From assembly GCA_938743325.2 (NCBI GenBank), contig OW568863.1, positions 1,054,001 through 1,118,000 of the forward strand: DNA of 64,000 nucleotides, given 5' to 3'. The DNA comes from Pycnococcus provasolii (taxonomy: Eukaryota > Chlorophyta > Pseudoscourfieldiophyceae > Pseudoscourfieldiales > Pycnococcaceae). Made by a program: the position numbers and the translations under genes. Position 1 is the stretch's first letter; each line of letters starts with the position of its first letter. This document shows, in pieces, positions 57,649 through 64,000 of the stretch. The notes under the pieces were generated by a model. That model ran no database searches. It was given only the letters and a program-made list of their open reading frames with translations, and had not been told where the DNA came from.

Positions 57649-59784
57649 CTATTCAGCACTTGGAGCGCCGTCTTTGCGCAAGTCGCTCACAGAAACCAAC
57701 TTACCGTGAGACGTCACCTCCACCGCCTGGCAAACGGCGTGGTGGTGCGTGCGCTTCGTCGCGTGGCCGCGCGCTTCCAGCAGCGCAGCGCGCGCATCGT
57801 CCACCGCGAGCAGTACGGACGGAGGCTTAGCACCATCCTCGACTAGGTAGCCTGGGGTGAAGTACTCGCGCTCCGTCACATTCGGAACAAACTGGTTGTG
57901 CCAACGAGGTGCCAGCACGGCACTCGACGCAGTGGCGGATCGTCCCACGATCCAGAAGAGAACTTGGGCAGTCGTTGAGATGATGCGGCTCCCACCCGAA
58001 GCGCCAGCCACCACGCGGAGGCGGCCTCGTGCATCGTCCACTATGCTGGGACTCATGCTGCTCAGTGGCCGCTTAAATGGCCGAATGTAGTTGGTTGCCG
58101 ATGGAGCGAATCCAAAATGGTTCGAAACGCCTGGTGTGGAAAAGTCGTCCATTTCGTCATTCATGAGAATGCCGTTGCTAGCGCACACGAACTTCGCACC
58201 AAACTCCGTATTGATGGTTGACGTGAGCGCGACCGCATTGCCGTCGGCGTCAGCCACGCTGACGTGCGTCGTTCCGTGATCTTCGGGAAGGGACGCATTC
58301 GTCAGAACGCCGTACGCCTCGCGGCGCAGCGCGTAGCCTCCGCCATCGCGCGTGGCCTTGCGCCAGGCTGCCCACGTCGACGGCGATGACATCGACGAGA
58401 CGGCGGCACGTATGCCCTGGAACACGGGCTCGGATTGCCATGCGTACAGCGGAGGATCGGGGCCTGGGTCGCCGAGCTGCATGCGTGCCGCGTATGCGTG
58501 CATCATTGCCTCAACAATAGCAAAGTCCGTCGCACCGCCGTCCGTTCGATTCGACTCAGCCTGGGACATTAGCAGCTGGCCGAGGATGGCGGCGACCGCA
58601 ACACCCCCGGAGCTTGGAGGTGGCATTCCGATGTACGTGCCACCTCCAGGCAACGGCGCGACGACGGGATCGCGCCAGTGCGGTTCTGTCGTCGACAGGT
58701 CGTCCGCGGATATTATGCCACCGTTCGACTGAATGTCACGCGCCCACGCTTGACCTGCTTCCCCTTTGTACAGGGCATCCGTGCCAAGCTCTGCGACGCG
58801 ATCGAGCGTTTCTGCAAACTTTGGGCGCATGCAGCACGTCTCGTTGATCTTCGGCGCACGCAGGCCGCCGCTGCCATCATCAACGCCGAAGGCGCGTTTC
58901 GCAGACTCGTCGAACTCGTGGAATGCATCCCCGAGAGCCTCGTGCAGCAGGCGGGACGTTGGGAAGCCCGTGCGCGCGAGCTGAGCAACTGGCGAAACGA
59001 GGTCTCTCCAGGGCAGCTTGCCAAATCTCCTGTGCATTATTTCCAGACCTTTCAGCTCACCTGGCACGCCACTGCTGAGCCCACCCACCTCGCTCGGCGG
59101 TAGGCTGCCTTTCTTGCGTTTTTTGTGCTCGACGAACATCGTTTCGTTCGCCGCGGCTGGCGCCGCCTCGCGTGCGTCGAGCGCGTAGTGCGAGCCGTTC
59201 GCGAGGCGTATGACAGCGAAGCAGCCACCTCCGACGCCCGACGCGAACGGAGACCTCACGCCCTGGCAGAGTGTGGCCGTGACAGCGGCGTCGACAGCGT
59301 TTCCCCCTTGTTGTAGCGTACGTAGCGCCATGGCTGAGCACTGCGCGTTGTCAGCGGCGACAGCGAATCGCGTTCCCACTGCAAATCTCGGCTTTCCTCG
59401 TTCCGTGTATCTCGCATTCCCCACTCCTCCATTTCCTGGCAGGCTTCTTTCGTCGTGTTCGACGACGGATACGCTGGTTGTTTGCGACGCGCGTCCTAGC
59501 GCCCATCCGATGGCGAAGATTGTGAGAACGGCGAGTGCGCTTATTGCGTACCTGATGGTATCTGCTCTCTTAAAAAAAGCAAACATCTGGCTAAACTTAC
59601 CACCACCCGTGTACGTGCGAGGGAAAGACGAGGGTCTTGAGTCGTCTGGTAGGAATCTGAGGAGTTGTGTATCTGGTGCTGTTGCTGCTGCTGCTCCTGC
59701 TGCTGACTCATCTTCGAACATTGTGACGTTGAACACTGACGCCGACGTCGATGCCGAAGTGGGGTTGATTTCATCCGTGGACAT
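57649..59784 (-). CDS. Gamma-glutamyltranspeptidase, type II membrane protein
   Basis: 711 residues from the ATG at 59784. A ~70-residue cytosolic Ser/Thr/Ala-rich tail precedes one membrane anchor (YAISALAVLTIFAIGWALG, ~80-98). The enzyme domain starts RFAVAADNAQCSAMALRTLQ and QGGNAVDAAVTATLCQGV, with SPFASGVGGGCFAVI (the oxyanion/cofactor loop). The autoprocessing Thr is in DHGTTHVSVADADGNAVALT. Later come RPLSSMSPSIV and VAGASGGSRII. GGT cleaves the gamma-glutamyl bond of glutathione and conjugates at the cell surface or vacuole. The anchor implies the catalytic part faces outside or into the lumen. Length is normal plus the tail. Confidence 0.95.
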   Translation of the reverse strand: MSTDEINPTSASTSASVFNVTMFEDESAAGAAAATAPDTQLLRFLPDDSRPSSFPRTYTGGGKFSQMFAFFKRADTIRYAISALAVLTIFAIGWALGRASQTTSVSVVEHDERSLPGNGGVGNARYTERGKPRFAVGTRFAVAADNAQCSAMALRTLQQGGNAVDAAVTATLCQGVRSPFASGVGGGCFAVIRLANGSHYALDAREAAPAAANETMFVEHKKRKKGSLPPSEVGGLSSGVPGELKGLEIMHRRFGKLPWRDLVSPVAQLARTGFPTSRLLHEALGDAFHEFDESAKRAFGVDDGSGGLRAPKINETCCMRPKFAETLDRVAELGTDALYKGEAGQAWARDIQSNGGIISADDLSTTEPHWRDPVVAPLPGGGTYIGMPPPSSGGVAVAAILGQLLMSQAESNRTDGGATDFAIVEAMMHAYAARMQLGDPGPDPPLYAWQSEPVFQGIRAAVSSMSSPSTWAAWRKATRDGGGYALRREAYGVLTNASLPEDHGTTHVSVADADGNAVALTSTINTEFGAKFVCASNGILMNDEMDDFSTPGVSNHFGFAPSATNYIRPFKRPLSSMSPSIVDDARGRLRVVAGASGGSRIISTTAQVLFWIVGRSATASSAVLAPRWHNQFVPNVTEREYFTPGYLVEDGAKPPSVLLAVDDARAALLEARGHATKRTHHHAVCQAVEVTSHGKLVSVSDLRKDGAPSAE

Positions 59785-60386
59785 GGGCGGATGTTGGGAA
59801 ATGGGGGAGATGGGTTAGAGGACGATGTCAACGCGGCTTTCGGGGCTGTGCGCATACTCTGTGTTGGACCGGACGGTGTCCAGGGAAAACTAGACCGCGT
59901 TTCACTCAAGATCCGCGATTTTAAGTTGCGGCCCGACATCATCTTCAACTTCTTGGCCATCAAGTACGCACTGCACGGCGGTCACCCTGCGCCCACGATC
60001 GCAAGGGTGGAAGCACTGATCGCCTTCCACTCGCGCACTCCCTCCCTCCCTCCCTCCCCCTATTTGTCATGGTCCGTCGAGGTTGTTACTCCATCCATTG
60101 TTTAGACTAACCTTAAATAAAAAGGTAGTTGTGCGGGTTTGAAGTGCCGTTCTCGGAGTGGTCAAACTGGTAACTTGGATCCAGGGCGAGGATCCGGAAG
60201 CTGCTGGCCTGCTTTGCCGGCCTGGCCTGCTTCGTCCCTCGCTCCTTCGCCTTTTCACCTCGGGCCATTCTTCCCTCCACTTCAACGCCTTCGTCGGAGC
60301 TCGTAGGTTCCTGGTGGGTACTGGGGTGTACCGTAACGTGTATGACCTCGCGCTCAAGGTCGTTCGACCCATCACGCCGGCCGCAG
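59785..60386. other. Divergent GGT / TMEM230 spacer with a coding-like relic
   Basis: 600 bp. On the plus strand 59816-59990 a frame reads FGAVRILCVGPDGVQGKLDR and VSLKIRDFKLRPDIIFNFLA, which recalls the DUF6570-type segment next to PIF1-helicase/Helitron proteins (VRxDxIxxAL). It is short and its status is unsure. A CCCT tetramer run (60042-60060) follows. The TMEM230 promoter should lie after ~60130. Confidence 0.35.
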
Positions 60387-60749
60387 ATGAACACCACGAA
60401 CTCCAACCCCGCGTTTCAAGATGACGAACGATTCCAAACGCCGCGCGACTGGGACGCAGCCGTCCTCGGAGAAACGAAAGGGTATGGCCGGTTCCTCGGA
60501 AAGTCAGGATTCCTGTCGCGGAAGGTGATCACAGCCGTCGGCCTGCTCGTGTTTGGTACCTTTTTTGTGACGATGGGAGCGACGCGCATGCTCGGCCTCG
60601 TTCCTGTTATGCAGCCCGGCCAGGCGACGGGCATGCTCGTCGTCGGCTCGCTCACGTTTATTCCCGGTGCTTATTACAGTTATATCGCGTACGCGGCTTT
60701 TGTGGGACGCGCGGGGTACTCGCTCGACAGCATCCCTTTGGTGGAGTAG
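60387..60749 (+). CDS. TMEM230 homologue, two-pass membrane protein
   Basis: 120 residues from the ATG at 60387 (MNTTNSNPAFQDDERFQTPR). Two membrane helices are ITAVGLLVFGTFFVTMGATR and MLVVGSLTFIPGAYYSYIAY, followed by GYSLDSIP, matching the TMEM230/DUF872 end (IGxLxFxPGxYxxRIAYYAxxGxxGYSxDxIP). TMEM230 is a vesicle-trafficking protein of secretory and recycling vesicles. The gene has no predicted intron and lies 297 bp before the next gene on the same strand. Confidence 0.88.
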   Translation: MNTTNSNPAFQDDERFQTPRDWDAAVLGETKGYGRFLGKSGFLSRKVITAVGLLVFGTFFVTMGATRMLGLVPVMQPGQATGMLVVGSLTFIPGAYYSYIAYAAFVGRAGYSLDSIPLVE

Positions 60750-61045
60750 TGAGACCAATTCACTGTAAACGCTTGTAAACACACCACACACACAAGGCAG
60801 CGCCCATCACCCCACCAACGAGGTCGAACTTAAAAACTGTAAAGGTACTTACTGTACCGCATGTTTCCCGGGTATCCATCCTCGTCCGTGGTGAAGGAGT
60901 TCGTGGTGGGGAAGTTGACGTTGATCGTGATGTCAAGCACCATGGGCGATGGCCCGGTGTTTTCTCCTCCCTCTCCTCTCCTTTGCTCGTCGTCCCCTCG
61001 CAGCCTCGCTCTCTCCGGAGCTCCTTCCACCTCTCGCAGTCAGTC
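60750..61045. other. Spacer TMEM230 / coiled-coil orphan
   Basis: 296 bp, same-strand tandem arrangement. CTGTAAACGCTTGTAAAC about 15 nt after the stop offers two TGTAA-type candidates. A Pyr-rich run precedes the next ATG. Confidence 0.4.
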
Positions 61046-61660
61046 ATGGCGTCCACGGAGCTCGCAACGACCACCTCCGCCTCAGGGACTCCTCAGGGAC
61101 CTCCGCCACACTCAGACCCTGTCGAAGAGAGTCAAGTTGTTGCGCGCCTGCTGGAAGAAAACGCGCGACTGCGTCAACAGCTCAACTTCGACAACAAGAC
61201 CACGCCGGAGGAAGTGGAGGAGGCCGTGTCGGACCTGCGCAGCTCAATCCAAGTGCTCGAGGAGGAGAGGCGCGAGTTCGTCAAGGAGTGGTGCGACGTG
61301 CGCGACGCGACGTTCGGGGGAAAAGACATCGACATGGAGTCGATTTCGGCGATGAGTGCGCACGCGGAAAGGCACCTGTCTCGCGCGCAGAGTATGGAGT
61401 TCGACCTGCTCGACATGAACGACGCGTACGAGTGTGCAAAGGCGCGGGCCAGCAAACGCTGCCCGGACAGCACGTACGTTGACGAGCTCGTTGAACACAT
61501 TGAGACTCTGCGCGCATTTCGAGAGTCCGTCGTCGTGGATGGCGGCGCTTCCGCTCGCGACAAGTTGTCAGCGCAAGCTCACCGTGCGGCGGATGCGGCT
61601 TTCTCACTCGGCGTTCTCGCGCTTGGCGACGACAGGAATGAGGAGGATGACTTAATATGA
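61046..61660 (+). CDS. Small coiled-coil protein, uncharacterised
   Basis: 204 residues from the ATG at 61046 (MASTELATT). After a Pro/Ser-rich start there is a coiled region (VARLLEENARLRQQLNFDNK, TTPEEVEEAVSDLRSSIQVL, EEERREFVKEWCDVRDATFG), then DIDMESISAMSAHAERHLSR and FDLLDMNDAYECAKARASKR. The tail is acidic. No family recognised; length and composition would fit a centromere, cilium or tether subunit, but that is not evidence. Confidence 0.7.
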   Translation: MASTELATTTSASGTPQGPPPHSDPVEESQVVARLLEENARLRQQLNFDNKTTPEEVEEAVSDLRSSIQVLEEERREFVKEWCDVRDATFGGKDIDMESISAMSAHAERHLSRAQSMEFDLLDMNDAYECAKARASKRCPDSTYVDELVEHIETLRAFRESVVVDGGASARDKLSAQAHRAADAAFSLGVLALGDDRNEEDDLI

Positions 61661-61838
61661 AGGTGCCTTGAGCACGACGTGCACTACACTTGAGCTCGAT
61701 TCTGTAAAAAAAAAAGAAAATTAAATAATGCTTCGACTTTACAACTGTTCTTTAAATGTATAAGGTCAACAGGAACAAAACCACCGATGAACCAGCGCGT
61801 ATTCGTTCAGTCGTTTCGCCGCGTCAAAGAAAATATCG

Positions 61839-62264
61839 TCAGCTGAACGTGGCCATTCCAATTGTGTTGAGACTTGCGTTCATTTCACCGTAGTCTTCGT
61901 TGGAATAGCAGCACGAGAAGATGCACATGAAGATGAAGAGACAGCCGGCACCAAGCCACATCAGTCCCGTCATGAAACCGCTGATCACACCCTCGTCGTT
62001 GTTCCAGTTTTGGTGCTCGTGCGTCATTTGTCCTCCCCAGTAGAAGGCGAACGTCGCGAGTCCGAGGAACACGACGCCCCATAGCTTCTTCGGCCAGCCT
62101 GCGACGTAGTAGCACCCATCGCGCGCCGCGACGCTATCCCTGTCGCGCGTGAAGAAGGATCGTTTCGGCCCCCTTTCCTCGTCTTCGAGTTCTCCGTCGA
62201 CTTGCGCGGCCACGGTGTCTTCTATGACGCGGTACCGGTTGTAGTTGCGGTGGAAGAAGCGCAT
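61839..62264 (-). CDS. Small two-pass membrane protein, uncharacterised
   Basis: 141 residues from the ATG at 62264 (MRFFHRNYNRYRVIEDTVAA). Two membrane helices: LWGVVFLGLATFAFYWGGQM and SGFMTGLMWLGAGCLFIFMC. The end is CIFSCCYSNEDYGEMNASLN. The Cys pair after helix 2 may be a palmitoylation site. No family recognised. Confidence 0.75.
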   Translation of the reverse strand: MRFFHRNYNRYRVIEDTVAAQVDGELEDEERGPKRSFFTRDRDSVAARDGCYYVAGWPKKLWGVVFLGLATFAFYWGGQMTHEHQNWNNDEGVISGFMTGLMWLGAGCLFIFMCIFSCCYSNEDYGEMNASLNTIGMATFS

Positions 62265-63088
62265 CGTCACGCAGACTGCGCAGACCGCGAGCTGGCTAAG
62301 GTGCCGTGGCTGACGTGGTAACTTCGCCGAGCCTTTGCACGCGACACAAGCCAGGCGAGGCGGTCGTCGCGCGCGGTGATGACCAACCTGTGCACGTGGG
62401 GCCCGCCGGTCAAAATGGACGCATCCGCCCGGGGACCCGTCGTGGAACTAGTTCTGTGAATAGGAAAAAAGGGGATCCCGCTCTTGCCATCTAGATGGTC
62501 GTGCAAAATACAACGGGTGGCCCTTCCGTCTCTCGAGTAACCTTGAGCATAACTTACTTTCCTTACTTATTTCTTGTGCACGTCGCACAGTGTTAAGCAC
62601 ATATGGCGCGTCCTTTCGCGCTTCTCTACGCCTAAGTACTCTTAAAAAACGCCGGAGGAGAACTTCGGCGATAAGCTTCCTCAACATTGGCGAAACGTGG
62701 AACACAGGGAGATGATTAATAACCTTGTTGAACACCATTCAGCATATTAACCTAGGAGACGAAAGGTTATATCGACTTTGCCATTTTCGACGAGGCGCAC
62801 TTCACAGCGGTGAAGTGGACGAACCACACGACAACTCGCCGGGCTGCATCGCACGACTGTTTGGGTCACGATCAAGAACACGGCGTGCTGATTCGTCGCC
62901 GCCTCTTCCAGACCGCAACGCCGCGACTCGCTAGCGTGGGGACGGTGGGAGAGAGGGATGACGACGACGAAAAGCTTTCATATCGTTGGAAGAGGCGCAA
63001 GCGGTGGAACTGAAATACTGGTTCATCGCGAAGTTACATACTGTACACGAGTTAACATTACATCACAATTTACACAAAACAAAAGTCA
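62265..63088. other. 0.8-kb spacer with a fossil SF2 helicase fragment
   Basis: On the plus strand about 62756-63013 lies a fragment of a superfamily 2 helicase: YIDFAIFDEAHFTAV (motif II, DEAH) and, in the same frame, IRRRLFQTATPRLASVGTVG then ERDDDDEKLSY (motif III TATPR region). The spacing and wording fit the Res/type III restriction-like helicases found in algal viruses, phages and linear plasmids. It is incomplete and broken; only a short piece remains. An open minus-strand frame at 62448-62738 has no recognised match. Fossil of probable foreign origin. Confidence 0.5.
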
Positions 63089-64000
63089 TCAGGAAGCGTC
63101 GAACAAGCAAGCCTCCACGATCGCGAAGAAGGTGCAAACCTCCTCACGCGCTAAATAGGGCTCCAAAATGCGACGTTGGTCAGACTCGTCAAAGCCGATG
63201 AGAGGCTGCACAAGGTCACATAAGACCGCACCACCGATATCGGGCAGCGCGTCGTGCTCGGTGCCTCGCTTGAAGTGCGGGGGAACAGCCAGGTACGTGC
63301 CAGCGCGCGCGGCGTTCTCGCATGCTTGAATGCCGCGGCGGAGCAAATCACCGTGATGCGTGTCAAGCACACGCACGATGCGAACGATATCCCCGGATGC
63401 CGTGCCAAATACTGCAGCCGCCTCAACAAGGGGCGCGCACAACGGCGACGGCTGTGACGGCGTGGGAGGAGCGCAGACGGCGAATGGCGCGCCGCTGGTA
63501 TCCAAGGATATGCAGGCACATAGGCCGGCGGAACCAATGCGCAGACTCCACGCTGCGCGGAGCGCGGGTGCGTGCGGCGCCGTCCACGTGTCGTCGTCAT
63601 CGTCATCGTCGCCGCCGTCGCCGCCGCAGAGTACAGCATCTTCGCATGGAGCCGCCCGCGCCCATAGCAGCGATCCCGCCGCTGCTCGGCTCGCTGCGGG
63701 GCTTTCAGGTACAAGCAATGAAAGCACGCCACGACGATCCAGTGCAAGAGCGCGAGGCACGCGGCCAGAGGCATCAGGTATCGGTACAAGTGCCGCTGGT
63801 GGACGCCTCTGCGCATCACCGTAGCAGTGAACAAATGCGAGCGCTTCAGGATCCCATGCACGCATGCGCACTCCGCCCGTGAGCTCCGATGCATATATGG
63901 CAGCAGTCTGCGCGTCAACCGCCACGCGGCAAGCCTCGCCCGAAGTGTACGTCGCGGCGAGCAGCTCCGTAATTAGGGACGGCGGAACCGCTGAGGGCTG
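63089..64000 (-). CDS. CPSF-A/DDB1-like protein, C-terminal part (partial)
   Basis: The frame is open to the right edge, so the N-terminus lies outside. About 304 residues are visible. Beta-propeller-type strands include LAATYTSGEACRVAVDAQTA and GLCACISLDTSGAPF. The end, VFGTASGDIVRI, HFKRGTEHDALPDIGGAVLC and DLVQPLIGFDESDQRRILEP, follows the CPSF-A C-terminal pattern (GTvdGsIG..., RF..., IDGdL...f..L...eQ..i) seen in DDB1, SF3B3 and CPSF160. A divergent plant CPSF-A-like protein is the best guess. An acidic run (GDDDDDDD) is present. The family is inferred by pattern; the member is undefined. Confidence 0.5.
   Translation of the reverse strand, partial: QPSAVPPSLITELLAATYTSGEACRVAVDAQTAAIYASELTGGVRMRAWDPEALAFVHCYGDAQRRPPAALVPIPDASGRVPRALALDRRGVLSLLVPESPAASRAAAGSLLWARAAPCEDAVLCGGDGGDDDDDDDTWTAPHAPALRAAWSLRIGSAGLCACISLDTSGAPFAVCAPPTPSQPSPLCAPLVEAAAVFGTASGDIVRIVRVLDTHHGDLLRRGIQACENAARAGTYLAVPPHFKRGTEHDALPDIGGAVLCDLVQPLIGFDESDQRRILEPYLAREEVCTFFAIVEACLFDAS

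Noticed and set aside
1-64000. tRNA, rRNA, snoRNA or CRISPR array
   Set aside because: No tRNA B-box (GGTTCGANTCC type), rRNA or spaced direct repeats were found by reading. CRISPR arrays are also not expected in nuclear DNA.

Overview
This is GC-rich nuclear DNA from a small eukaryote, most probably a green alga of the prasinophyte/picoalga type. Three things point there. Many products carry plastid-type N-terminal extensions (CdsA, RsmD-like methyltransferase, class II aldolase, UbiA prenyltransferase, MATE). Plant-lineage families occur (EMF2/VEFS polycomb protein, glyoxylate reductase, VPS8, Golgi coiled coils). Genes are close together and nearly intron-free: only two introns can be inferred, in the aldolase and in the sialidase-like gene. 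The species cannot be named from the sequence.

Layout. 1-5.3 kb: kinesin motor end, RsmD-like methyltransferase, a cyclic-nucleotide-type cation channel with an odd pore. 5.3-14.1 kb: cytosolic carboxypeptidase, NEK kinase, plastid CdsA, IMP4. 15.2-21.6 kb: plastid class II aldolase with an intron full of a GT-rich minisatellite, a Q-rich SAC3/THP3-type protein, a coiled-coil protein. 22.7-32.6 kb: VPS8, an orphan gene, a secreted sialidase-like protein. 32.9-44.5 kb: UbiA prenyltransferase, SRP54, NUP160-type nucleoporin, MATE transporter. 45.5-55.7 kb: PRC2 VEFS protein, two orphans flanking a head-to-head reductase/FAD-oxidase pair, TMF-type golgin, hypoxanthine phosphoribosyltransferase. 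55.8-64 kb: DCAF4-like WD40 protein, gamma-glutamyltranspeptidase, TMEM230 homologue, a coiled-coil orphan, a small membrane protein, and the C-terminus of a CPSF-A-like protein that runs off the window.

The genes are housekeeping genes of unrelated pathways (membrane traffic, lipid, RNA, chromatin, nucleotide salvage) and do not form one system. The most unusual signal is non-coding. A dispersed element of about 35-135 bp sits directly after the stop codon of six unrelated genes, always in the same orientation relative to the gene it follows (CdsA, IMP4, the 19.7 kb coiled-coil gene, UbiA, SRP54, MATE), with a possible divergent seventh copy after the carboxypeptidase. A second layer is TTAGGG-type telomere-like motifs in several promoters. 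A third is a short motif, near ACGATGCATCCCCAA, about 80-190 bp upstream of several start codons. Most spacers longer than about 600 bp also hold short, decayed coding-like fragments, among them an SF2 helicase fragment and a possible HNH fragment that look like relics of foreign DNA.
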